64,000 nt of DNA from Enoplolaimus lenunculus (Eukaryota; Nematoda; Enoplea; Enoplida; Thoracostomopsidae): positions 32,917 through 96,916 of the forward strand of contig JASANG010000334.1 of the NCBI GenBank assembly GCA_030248215.1, in the 5' to 3' direction. Below the pieces are notes generated by a model, which saw only the letters and a program-made list of their open reading frames with translations, was not told the DNA's origin and searched no databases. The position numbers were made by a program, and so were the translations under genes. This document shows, in pieces, positions 32,187 through 42,592 of this stretch (the first letter of the stretch is position 1; each line of letters opens with the position of its first letter).

Positions 32187-35105
32187 TTAAGCTTTCTTAG
32201 CTTTCTTCAAGTTGCTTCGTCGCGGACAAGGACAGTATTGTGCGTCTTTGCCAGGTGGACCAGGCGGACCTTGTGGACCTGGGTTGCCAGGAGTGCCGTC
32301 TTCACCAGGGCTGCCAGGCTGGCCTGGAGGTCCAGGCGGTCCTCGGTTTCCTGGATTGCCTTGGCCGCCAGGGTTGCCTGCCGGGCCTGGCGGACCACGT
32401 GGGCCAGGAGGTCCTGAAACATCACAAGCAGTTTAGAAACTGTCTACTTGAAATGCGAACTTTTTTGAAAATATTACAACAGTGCAAATTGCTTAATTTA
32501 ATTATTACTTCGAAAAACATAAATTCATACTGAAAGCGGCCAATGTTACTTTTAGGGCCGTAACAGTAGATTAAGCGTATTCGTAAGCCTAAGTTTAAGC
32601 CTAAGCGTTGCAAAATTGTGTTCCTAAGCCTAAGTGTGGCCAAATCGTGTTTCTAAGCCTAAGCCTAAACCTAACCGTTGCAAAATTGTGTTCCTAAACC
32701 TAAACCTAAGCCAAGCTAAAAAAATGTAGTCTAGCATGTAAGCCTACTCTTTTGACACACCCACCAGAAACCGGAACGGCCCTAAAAGTAACATGTGCCT
32801 TAAAATCAGGAAAATTGCAACTATGTTTGACAATAATGAGCGCAGCAAGAATATCAGGTCGAGAGAGTATAAGTTGATGTATAAAAACAATATTTTTGTT
32901 ACTTTTAGCGTCCATTCGGTTATTGTGACCCCTTTTAAGTTGTTTTTTGTCCATTCAAAAATTTCGATACGGATCAGATATCTCCAAAAATCTTTCATTG
33001 TATGATTCCCGTTCACAATGGCAAAACACAGCGCATTTGATTACTCAATAATGAAAAGACTGCAATTACTCTATAAAATAGTGACTTACCAGGTCTTCCA
33101 GAAGGTCCTTTTGTTCCACGTACGCCAGGTCGACCAGCGCCTCCAGGATTACCAGGTTTACCTGGAGCACCAGGGCTACCAGGAGGCCCTGGCGGTCCAG
33201 GTGGTCCTGGTCGGCCAGGATTGCCGTCCGGAGTACGATTGCCTGGGCCGCCGGGAGGACCAGGAGGACCAGGCGGACCTGGAGGTCCTGGCGGGCCAGG
33301 TGGGCCGTTCGGGCATGGCCGGCATTCTGGACCGACCGGTGGTTCGTACGGAATTGCAACGCCGGCTTTGCCAGGTTCACCACGGCCGCCATCTTGGCCA
33401 GGAACGCCGTCATCGCCTGGCAAACCAGGCTCACCAGCTGGACCGGGTGGGCATGCGTTGAATGTGTCGCATCCTGAAGAGATAAAAATCGTTTTTACTG
33501 TAAAAACTATTAATTAAAACGTATATACACTAGACCTAGATTACACCCTACGGTGAATAATACAAGAACCGGATGCCGATTTTCAGCCGTAACCGGGCCC
33601 GGATACAGATTACCTTTTGTCCTCTGGCATGAGGCATTTTTCAATTTCTCAGTTTATCGCATTTTATTCTGCTAACAACAATTTGATGAAATCGAATTGC
33701 GAACGAGATAAGTCATTGGTGAAAACTGCTCAACGTAAAAAATAGTTTCCATATAAGCGAAAAGCGAACATTTTTCAGCAATTTGTATCACATTTATACT
33801 TGTTTTGCAAGGTTTTTTAAAATTCAATTTGAATTTCAATTTCAATGTCAACTTGAATGCAGAAAATATCATTATATTTTTCGTTGAAAAATATTACATC
33901 TGTGTCAACCTGTAACAATCGAGGTTGAATAGCAAAGATAACACGTAACCTAAGTTTGAAATAATCACCAGTTAGTAATAGCTTTTCAAGCTAACGAACT
34001 GCTGCAATTGAAGATCTCAAAAAAATTTTTAGTAGTAGAGTAAATCGAATGTAATAAATGTTCTGGATTTCAAATATCACCATACGCCTGTTCCAAAGTG
34101 ACAAGACCTATCACTAACTGGTAATAGGTCCTACACACATTTGAGAATACAGGCTCAAATCCCTCAGTATATTTCAATAATGGACATATATAAGCAATGA
34201 CAAATCTAGATTTTTGTCACGTATATAAAAGCTCGAAAGCGAAGCGAACAAGAAGCCAAACGCAATTTTAGTACTAAATCTTAACACAGAATTTCGGTAT
34301 TGATTCGTGCTCAGAGAGCCTGTTTTAGGTGGCCCTGCCTTGGATTCACCCGTATATCAAAACGAACTTACGGCAAGGCAGTGCTTGACGGGCAGTTCGG
34401 CCAGTGTTTCGTCCCTGTCGCATCACAATAACTTCTTTCCATGCTTCGTCCGATAGAACCTAAAACAATAGAACTATTCTAAATCGAAATATTAAATATT
34501 AATACTACTTCCACGTTTGCTTATAATTCAAAATTAGGAGGATATTAGTTATAAGGGTCAATTTTAGATATATAGATAGATTTATAGAGAAGATGGCCCA
34601 TGTATAGAACAGGGCCGGAACGGTTCCTGGCGGGTCTGTAATAGAGTCAGTTTAAGCTTTAGACTAGCTTTTTGCTTAGGTTTAGGCTTAGGATTAGGCT
34701 CATCCTTGCGCTTAGGCTTAGGCTTAGGAATAGGCTCATCCTTACGCTTAGGCTTAGGCTTAGGAATATGCATATATTACTGTTCCGGCCCTGTTCTTCA
34801 CATGGCCCGAGAAGATGGTACCCCCACGAATCGTAGCCCCAATTGCGGGATTTGGGAGCGCTTCCGCGCGGGCATTGATGGCATACAAATCGTGCAGACT
34901 TTGGAAGACCCATAAATTCAATTCAAGGATCAACTTCAACGAAACCAGCTTAAGGATTGCTTACCCTGAAGGTAGCCATTCCCCGGTACAAATCTCCACG
35001 AATATTCGATACTCGATTGTACGTCATCGGCAACGCAATCATGCACGCCAGCAGTGCTCCAACACTCAATAGGGCCGCGGCCCCGGCAGCAATATGTACG
35101 GACAT
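32187..35105 (-). CDS. Cuticle collagen A, left-arm copy
   Basis: Four exons, 35105-34965, 34459-34372, 33473-33090 and 32413-32187, give 279 residues with no break. Residues 1-47 begin [20 protein letters not shown], a membrane anchor or signal that ends in the nematode collagen N-domain ([17 protein letters not shown]). GRTAR in exon 2 supplies an RxxR site for furin-like processing. Exon 3 starts with a C-x-C-x5-C cluster (LPCRCDTFNAC), then short Gly-X-Y runs, the ECRPCPNG interruption and a long GPP block. Exon 4 finishes the triple helix and ends [19 protein letters not shown]. Such proteins are secreted by epidermis and cross-linked into the cuticle. Intron 1 has a TCE (34595-34808), intron 2 an F-element, intron 3 another TCE. 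The first AG before the ATG (35125-35126) may be a trans-splice acceptor. A TATA-like TTTTATA near 35755 is a weak promoter candidate. Confidence 0.93.
32538..32799 (+). mobile_element. TCE type 2 in intron 3 of collagen A (left)
   Basis: GGCCAATGTTACTTTTAGGG and CGGCCCTAAAAGTAACATG are almost perfect inverted ends. The core is three GCCTAA clusters separated by GTTGCAAAATTGTGTTCC spacers. Mirror copy: 61405-61667. Confidence 0.85.
33955..34153. mobile_element. F-element in intron 2 of collagen A (left)
   Basis: Arms ATCACCAGTTAGTAATAGC and GGTCCTACACACATTTGAGAATA. Mirror copy: 59979-60175. Confidence 0.6.
34595..34808 (-). mobile_element. TCE type 1b in intron 1 of collagen A (left)
   Basis: From GGCCCATGTATAGAACAGGG to GGCCCTGTTCTTCACATGGCC, with three TTAGGC clusters. 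The mirror copy 59361-59540 has one cluster fewer, so the core has changed length since the duplication. Confidence 0.82.
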
Positions 35106-36921
35106 TATTGTTGTATTTTAAACGCTAAAATACAACCCAATAAATATAATTATAACGCGGATTTACAGAGCCTTACAACTGTACAGGGACGAGACGCCGT
35201 CGTTGGGACGTCTCGTCCTCTGTGGATGAAAATCCTACCGACTGCATTAAAATGATTCTGTGTGTAAGTATGCGAGACATGCTTGTCCGTTATGTGCACA
35301 TGCAATACAGCTCAATAAACTGTATGTATGCTAGCTGGCAGCATACGAGCGATACATATGGTCTACGATAAAAGTAGTTGAAGATGTGGGCTACATGGTG
35401 CAGTGGTAGAGCGTTCGCTTAAGGATTCGCAGGCTAGAAGTTCGATCTCCGCTCTGTAAGCCTTACGGCAATATTGCAATGTTAAATGTTTTAAAACAAA
35501 AATGTTCCTAAAACAATATTCAGAAATATTAAGACAAATACACTATTCAAGCTGAGTTGCCAACTGCATGCCGAAATGCAATATTTGCAATAAAAAATAC
35601 ACTACGAAAGCTAAATTGCTAACTGCATGTATAAATGCAACATTTGCATCAATAAATACACTATGAAAGCTGAATTGCCAATTGTATGCAGAAAATGCAA
35701 CTTTTGCAACAAAATTAACAACACAATTCTGGCAAAAATCGCTCAAAATCTCACGTTTTATACTTGGCTGACTCTTAAATTCAAAATCACATGACGGAAC
35801 TGCAAAGTCACTGGCGTTGTAATTAAAAATTCGTTTGAACTCGGCATCAAAGCAAACAACCGTTACTACCGCTGGATAAACGATACAAAAAAATTTTTTT
35901 GCCTAAAATTTAATATTACATTTTGACAAACATTTTGTATTTAACTAGAAAATTAATTTTTATTGCAATATTCATTGGCTGGTGTGACACAGTCTATGTC
36001 TGTCAAAATATTAATATGTCTATAATCAGGAGCGTAACCAAGATTTTATTTCGGGACCAAAAAGGCTTGTTTTTTTACGAAACCGTTGTATTCGGAAAAA
36101 AATTTCTGACCTTTCCTGGTTAACCAACCGATTAATAGGGACAATTGTTAAGCTTTTTATAGCCAATTTTGAAGGGATATGCCCCGGTATATCCCCCCAA
36201 GTTATATCTCAACGTAATTATTGCATACAGTCGTAGTTCAATAGCTGATGTCACTATTAGTATATTTTAGTATTAATTAAAAATTCCCTAACACCATTTA
36301 TTATAAAAGTAATTTTAGAAAATTTGACAAAGTTTGACCTACTTGTGGTGTCAATTACAGAGCGCTTCAAGTGAAAACAAATGTAATTTTATTGGCGTGT
36401 CCCCGTTTTTCTTCAGGGGGCAATTTGAGTAGGGCAATAAAACGCCATACCTGATATCCTTTTATCCACCACCCCCCCCCCCGAAAAAACAGTACATTTT
36501 CTTTAGTTTTATAGACATTTTAATTTTAGGTGTCAAACAATTTACTAACGTAAGCAGAGTTTTTAAAAAAAGCACTCAACAAATATCGTTCGTGTCTCGT
36601 CAGAAATTTCTCGATCCGCCACAGAGTGGCAGTGTTGCCGATACAAACTGTCGCGAGCAAATGTGACGAAAAAGTTGTAAACCCAGTGAGTATGTTTCAA
36701 TTGACACCGCCCGCCCTCGGTTCAATTGTTCAATTTTAATACAAATTTAGTTTCAAATTTGAAATTTTTGCAAAAAACGCTACCGAAATCAATGCAGTGC
36801 TTTTTACGATGAATAAGTTCAACGATTAATACCACTGGCACATTTAGTAGGGGTTCCTTCTAGGTCTATGCTAGCCGCCGGCAGGGATCAAAGAACCTAA
36901 ATTTTGTATTATGATTTAGTA
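35106..36921. other. Collagen A upstream region, left arm
   Basis: Besides the tRNA-like sequence it holds a diverged repeat of about 68 bp (ATACACTATGAAAGCTGAATTGCCAA-like) in three copies at about 35535-35720. These give a 67-codon frame on the minus strand conserved in the mirror (58309-58512), probably not a gene. A C-run lies at 36470-36482. Confidence 0.5.
35388..35462 (+). pseudogene. tRNA-like sequence, left arm
   Basis: GGGCTACATGGTGCAGTGGTAGAGCG resembles an acceptor strand plus D arm with an A box. GAAGTTCGATC resembles a T arm, and GTAAGCC roughly pairs with GGCTAC. The T stem does not pair properly and no clear anticodon stem forms, so I take it as a tRNA-derived remnant. Confidence 0.4.
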
Positions 36922-37134
36922 CACTGCAAAAAAAAAATGGTGAGACAAATTGACTCTCTCCGAAATAGGCTCTACGGGACTACACAATCTGAGTCAAATT
37001 CGACTCCTCCAGAGTCAAATTCGATTCAATTAGGCGCACGTTTCACTCCGGCGGAGTCGAATTTGACCCAGTTTGCGTAGTCCCGTAGAGCCCATTTCGG
37101 AAGGAGTCGATTTGACTCACCATTTTTTACAGTG
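36922..37134. mobile_element. GAGTCAAATTCGACTC foldback element, left arm only
   Basis: Ends are CACTGCAAAAAAAAAATGG and CCATTTTTTACAGTG. The inner arms pair through TACGGGACTAC/GTAGTCCCGTA and GAGTCGAATTTGAC. The right arm keeps only about 14 bp of one end (57334-57347). Confidence 0.8.
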
Positions 37135-38536
37135 TACTATACTTTTTGCTTCTATCATTGAGATCGCTTTGATCGAGAATTTTTCGCTATTAGGTTATCA
37201 ACCAGTTTTCGTCGGCAAACCTTTTTTTGCCCGTATTAATGTTTAATTAGTTTATCGGATATCACTTGCCAGTCGACATCAGTCAATGACGTAGGATGTA
37301 CGAAGATGAGAAAGTGTGTCAAATTGGGCGAAACAAGATCGAGGTAAAAGAAGTTGAAGTTAAAATGAATTTTAAAATTTGCTCTAAAGACAGTTTTTTT
37401 CGAGCAAAAGATTTGAAAGAAATTAAAATATTTTTTTGATGCTGGCGTTTCGTCTTGGTTTATCGAGTTTCGCTATATGGTCATCGAATTTTTGGCAAAT
37501 TTGAAATTAATTGGAAGCGAATTTTTGGCAAATTTGATATTAATTGTCAGCGAATTTTTAAGAAATTTGATATTAATTGTTTACTTCGTTTTATTTTTAT
37601 GCATAAAATTGTTGCGATTTTTGTGACTTTAATCAAGAGTCAATAAATTACTCTTTTTACAAGACTGTGCAACTGGGTACATTCGGTGTAGAAAAGGATG
37701 AACCCGGCACACGTTGCGTTTTTGCCTTGTTACCTTTATTTACAGAGGGGTACAACGGGTGCGAACCATGGTACTTTATGTATGCGGCATCAAACATGCT
37801 CCCGTTATAGTTGAATTTGGTGCCATTTATGTGATAGCGACCCGCCTAAACATCGGAAAGTCGGCCACAAACGCAACACCCGGTGGTACATTTTGTACCA
37901 TGCGGGATGCCAAGAGTTGCACACTGTTGTCATGATCTACTCTTGTTTTAGTTAATTAATACAAGGGCTCGTATTCTCAGATATGAGTAGCCCCTATTAC
38001 CAGTTAGTGAGAGGTCCATGAAACAGTGAAGGCTGAGGCTCAAAATTCAGCTCATTTTAGCACATGATTTGCTGTATTCGTGTACCAATTTTGAGTTCAA
38101 CAGCAATAGTTTATGAGTTTGATAACCTGTTACTATACTGATGATAGTTGCTGTACACATTTGAGAATATGAGACAAAGTGCTCATATGTTGACATGCAT
38201 ATAGCACATATCACCAGTAAGTCATAGTTTATCAAACTAAACGAACTGCAGCAATTGCAGATCTCAAAATTAGCCCAGAAGTAGAGTAAATCGAATTCAA
38301 TAAATGTGCTCAATTTCAAACCTCAGCATGTCCTGGTTCGCAAGTAACAAAACCTATCACCAACTTGTAATAGGCGCTACACACATTTGAGAATACGGGT
38401 TATGCTGTGAACACTCTCTGGAATTTCCGTTACATTTCATTAGCTTTTTTCGTTCTACTGAACAAATAGGTGGTTGTCGTTAATAGGGACAATCGTTTAT
38501 TTCTTTAACTTTTCGCTTCATTTTCAGCTTGGTGTT
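37135..38536. other. Intergenic DNA with F-elements, left arm
   Basis: A 36-bp repeat (GAATTTTTGGCAAATTTGA unit, three copies) is at about 37487-37590. An unassigned frame at 37714-37935 (73 codons) is also open in the mirror arm (56529-56750). F-elements lie at about 37973-38170 and 38192-38397. Confidence 0.5.
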
Positions 38537-38765
38537 AGGGTTGCGCTATACTTGACGTCCGGCGCCGTCCCATCACCGTGTGTCACCCGTACATCTTCGT
38601 CCGTCACCGTCCGTCACCTGTACAGCACCGGCCGTCACCGTCCGTCATCATACGTTATGGTACGTGAGTTATTTGCGTACGATACCGGACGGTGACAGAC
38701 GACGCCTTACGGATGACTGACGGCGCCGGACGGTACCGAGTGTAAAAAATGTATAGCGCAACCCT
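38537..38765. mobile_element. C-element, unexpanded copy, left arm
   Basis: From AGGGTTGCGCTATACTTGAC to GTATAGCGCAACCCT, 229 bp. It contains about two GTCACCGTCCGTCACCTGTAC-type units where the mirror copy at 55388-55927 has about ten. Confidence 0.82.
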
Positions 38766-39529
38766 CATGCGGAAAGAGGGAATACGCAAGTTGAATTTAT
38801 GATTCCAACAAGAGGGGTTACGTTCCATACAAATATAGACGAAGTTAAACCACACTAACAATTGCTGGACCGATGTCCAAAATACGTATTTTCGGCGTTC
38901 CAACTTTAATATTATGGATCGATAAAGAAAATTGTTTACGAAATTCTGTAATTAATGTTTTACATTAAAACATCCGCCAGACCATGAATGTGGTGAAATG
39001 AGGCAAAAATGCTGTGTTTTGGAACTACGTTGTGGTATACGAAATTTGGTAAGTTGCATACTCGTATCTTGGTGTATATTCTTAAATGCATATTGCATCT
39101 ACCACCAGTTTAGCGTTAGCAAACTAATGAGTTTCTGCAATTGTGGATCTCAGAATTGGCACAGAAGTAGAGCAAATCAAATGCAAAATCGTACTAAATT
39201 ACTAAGCTAATCATTTCCTTGTTTGAAGGTTACAAAACTTATCGCGAACTGGTGACAGGTGATACACATATTAGGGAATATAAACCATATGATCGCATTC
39301 TCAAATGTGTGTAGCACTTATTAACAGTTGGTGATAGGTCTTGGAACTGTCAAATTTCGGAACAAAGAGATCAACAATTCAGCGCAATTATCAAATTTGA
39401 TTTACTCTATTTCTATGCAAAATTTGAAGCTCTGCAACTGCAACAGTTCGTGCGTTTGAAAACTTATCACTAACTGGTAATAGGTGCTATACACATTTGA
39501 GAATATCAACAACAGGGTCACCACTTACC
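38766..39529. other. Intergenic DNA with F-elements, left arm
   Basis: A block with AATACGTATTTTCGGCGTTCC (about 38875) belongs to a small family also near 17660, 40080, 40810 and 41160. Two F-elements follow at about 39070-39282 and 39296-39508. Confidence 0.45.
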
Positions 39530-39890
39530 AGGGTGTTATCGGATATTCGTTTCCGTTTCCTGTAAACATCGGCGTCCGTTTACGTTTCCGTTATAGAAAT
39601 AATGGAAATTAGTTTTTTACGTTCGAAATTAATTCTAAATCACGTTTATATCTGGCAATTTTTTATTACAAATATGCTGCAATTGTTCGAAATGATATAA
39701 AAATTACGAAGTTCATCCAAAATCTTAAAAATTTCAATAAATCCGCTATTTTATCTTTAACGTTTTAGAAAGCCCGATGAACATTTGCACGTCTGCATTG
39801 TGTTGGCAGAAAAATAAAACATCTTTGAAATTTTTTATGCCTCAATATCCGTTTTCCGTTTCCGTTATTTTTACTATCCGTTTACACCCT
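39530..39890. mobile_element. AACGGAAACGG-rich element, left arm
   Basis: Ends AGGGTGTTATCGGATA and TATCCGTTTACACCCT form a terminal inverted repeat with TTCCGTTTCC arms. Mirror copy: 54265-54623. Confidence 0.65.
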
Positions 39891-40243
39891 ACCATCTACA
39901 TTTGTTACATCTAATCATTTTTGTTTTTGAGTTGTCAATTTTTAGCATATCCGACATCTTTATGCAATGCGCAAAAGACAGCAAACCTACAGGAATCTGT
40001 AAGCGTATTTTCTCGCAACAGAACAATCACGTTTCTGTTGTGAGAAAAGAGAAAACATAGTAAACAAAGTAATGCTGGAAAGTTGCCCGAAATACGTATG
40101 CAAGGCGTTCCAGTTTTAATAATATAGATAATTAAGTACTAAATTAGTAAAATAACCACATACATAGAAGTATGCATACCGTAATAAAAATAGTAATCAG
40201 TAAGTCAAACTTGGTGTATTTCCGGTTTACATTTTCATTCATA

Positions 40244-40390
40244 AGGGTGGCGCTCTACTTGTCGTTGCGGCACCGTCCGTCACCATACTGTATCGTACGA
40301 GAACAATTCATGTACGATACCACACGGTGTCGTACGGTGATGGACGGTGACGAAAGGCGCCAGACATCATTAAAAGTATAGCACCACTCT
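40244..40390. mobile_element. C-element, short copy, left arm
   Basis: AAGGGTGGCGCTCTACTTGTC to GTATAGCACCACTCT; 147 bp with a TATCGTACGAGAACAATTC centre. Mirror copy: 53765-53911. Confidence 0.78.
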
Positions 40391-40459
40391 TATTTTTACT
40401 TCGACCGGAACCCGAAGCATAAAGGTTACACGTTTAGACAGACTTGTATTAAATGTTTC

Positions 40460-40695
40460 GGCCAATGTAAAGAACAGGCACGGAACAGTATTATAAGCAT
40501 ATTCTTAAGCCTAAGCCTAAGCCTTAGCCTGAGCCTAAGCGTAAGAATGAGCATATTCCAAAGCCTAAGCCTAAGCTTATGCCTAAGCGTAAGAATGAGC
40601 ACATTCCTAAGCCTAAACCTAGGCCAAACAAAAAAATAGTCTAAAGCTTAACAGTTCCGCAGAAAAATGTTCCGCCCCTGATTTTTACATGGGTC
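40460..40695 (+). mobile_element. TCE type 1a, left arm
   Basis: Complete, from GGCCAATGTAAAGAACAGG to CCCCTGATTTTTACATGGG. Mirror copy: 53460-53695. Confidence 0.82.
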
Positions 40696-41534
40696 AAAGT
40701 TTCGCCAAAAAATGAGTTTATCCGCTTGGAATTTTGCAACTGTTCATTGCTGTTCAAGGACCGATAGCAGTTTACCATTTCGCCAATTATTCTTTCGGCA
40801 AAGGTAGTTTTTTGGGCAGCGTTCCAGCAGATTTTTTATACACATGCGTGGTAAACAAATTAGTTAGGAAAATGTTGGGGTTCCAAATGTTGCAAACCAT
40901 TTTGACTAGTAAATAGTTATAGTTGCTAACGTTTTAGTCATTGTTCAGTTGATATACGGTGTGTTTTTTGTTCTTAAGTATTAGGGTAAGTGTGGAAAAC
41001 AGAGTAAATGCTCTTACAGAAATATATACTGTAATCACGAAATAAGCAAAGAACGATACTGTTTTGCCTCTCAAAACGATGTTCCATTTACTTCATTTAC
41101 TTAAGAATGTTATTTTAGAACTTAATCGATATATTAAAGCTGAAACGCTATACGTACGTATTTTGGGCAGCGTTCCAACAGATTTCTATTTACATTAAAT
41201 ATGCAAATTACGACCATATGCATTGAGTATATCTGTGGTTTCTGATGTATTTTATATATCTGCAAAGCACTACAGCGTGTCAAAAAGCAGTTTTCTTTAA
41301 TTTCGTTCACTAAATATGAGAGGCCCAGGCACCAATTCAACTTTGGGCCGTAGAAGCCTTAGTCCAGTTGCACATGGGTGCAACTATGTGTACAAGTTTA
41401 TACTATGAATAAAAAAAGTTTGAGTGGATCGAATTCAGTGCTGAATATGGATTTGGTCCAGAAACCGTTTGCGTACTTTAATAAAGACAATTAGGGACTC
41501 TCTAATTACGATTTATTGACAGTTTGACTGCTTG
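40696..41534. other. Intergenic DNA, left arm
   Basis: Two copies of a TTTTGGGCAGCGTTCCAGCAGATTT-type block (about 40812 and 41160), in opposite contexts, suggest a decayed foldback. No gene was recognised. Confidence 0.45.
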
Positions 41535-41697
41535 TGCCTATGTAAAGATGAAACGCGGACTGTTTTTCTGAGGGACTGCCACAGAGTAAGCTTAAAGTTT
41601 AGATATATTTTTGCTTAGGCTGCGACATACGTGTAAGCTCATTCTTACATTTAGGCATAGGCTTGCGAATATGATTACTACTGTTACGGCCCTGTTC
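41535..41697 (-). mobile_element. TCE type 1a, decayed, left arm
   Basis: The right end (GTTACGGCCCTGTT) runs into a D-like GACTCTTATTGAAGTCACTGCAGTA. TTAGGGACTCTCTAATTACG before the left end is also D-like, so this TCE inserted into a D-element. Confidence 0.6.
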
Positions 41698-41729
41698 GAC
41701 TCTTATTGAAGTCACTGCAGTAAACCAAA

Positions 41730-41955
41730 CACTGTAAATTTCAGTGAGTTGATTTTTAACTCAGAATGAGTTAGGACTATCAGAACTCAGAACATTGAGT
41801 ACAGTCAATTCATTCTGAGTTAATTAATCAACTCACCCAGAGTCAACTCAACTCAGAGTAAGAATCAAATCAATTAAGAGTGAGTTAATGTTTACTGATA
41901 TTAATTCAGAAATCAACTCGCTATCTGAATTGATTAATCAACTCACTGAAATTAA
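41730..41955. mobile_element. B-element, left arm
   Basis: CACTGTAAATTTCAGTGAG to CACTGAAATTAACAGT. Mirror copy: 52214-52470, slightly longer because the left copy has lost a GAATCACTCAGTCTGAG-like block. Confidence 0.7.
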
Positions 41956-42132
41956 CAGTTTATATGTTTTGAGGTCGTACGACACTTTTGACTTTTAGTA
42001 AAATACAACAAATGCTGTTGTTTGTTTATTCCACGAAACATCAACATTTTAAGTAGGAATAAGAAAATTCACTTAAAATTTCAAAAATATTTTTAAACAA
42101 AGCGTAGTTTAGCAAACAATAACTAGGGCCAA

Positions 42133-42346
42133 TATTCTCAAACGTCTACAGCAGATATCATCAGTTAGCGATAGGTTTTCAAATGCACGAACGTCCTGCA
42201 ATTGCAGATCTCAAAATTGGTACATAAGTAGAGTTCAAATCAAACGCGTACAATGTGCTAAATTTCGAATCTCACCATTGCGCTGGTTCCAAAGGTACCT
42301 GACCTATCACCAACTCGTAACAGGTGGTACATACACTCATGAATAC
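42133..42346. mobile_element. F-element, left arm
   Basis: ATTCTCAAACGTCTACAGCAG at the left and a worn GTGGTACATACACTCATGAATA at the right. Mirror copy: 51828-52046. Confidence 0.55.
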
Positions 42347-42524
42347 GGGCTGAAGTGTTTAAGAATGACAGCTGCTAGTTTACTAGTGAGAAAATAAATT
42401 TGCTCGATTTTGAACCTTCAATTGGGCTGAACTATTTTCTGCGGCTACGGTACCATTGTCGTTTCGCTAATATACGTTGTTTAAGAAAAAATTATTTTTA
42501 GAAATTAAGTTTTTTGGATAACTT

Positions 42525-42530
42525 TTTATT
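42525..42530 (-). promoter_or_regulatory. Poly(A) signal of collagen B (left)
   Basis: AATAAA on the minus strand, 62 bp past the stop codon, with a matching site in the mirror gene. Confidence 0.6.
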
Positions 42531-42592
42531 CAAATCAAATTTCATTTGAGTTCTTTGTTCAAATTCGTTTTAGGAACATTTTCATCGAAACT

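Noticed and set aside
32160-33517. Frames opposite the collagen exons, including Gly-Gly-Pro-rich and Trp/Arg-rich ones (also at 42546-43295, 50811-51631 and 60688-62045)
   Set aside because: They are complements and frame shifts of Gly-X-Y coding sequence. The true strand is fixed by splice sites, the N-terminal domain and cysteine motifs.
35388-35462. Functional tRNA gene
   Set aside because: A and B box-like motifs exist, but the T stem and anticodon stem do not pair, and the mirror copy differs in the T arm.
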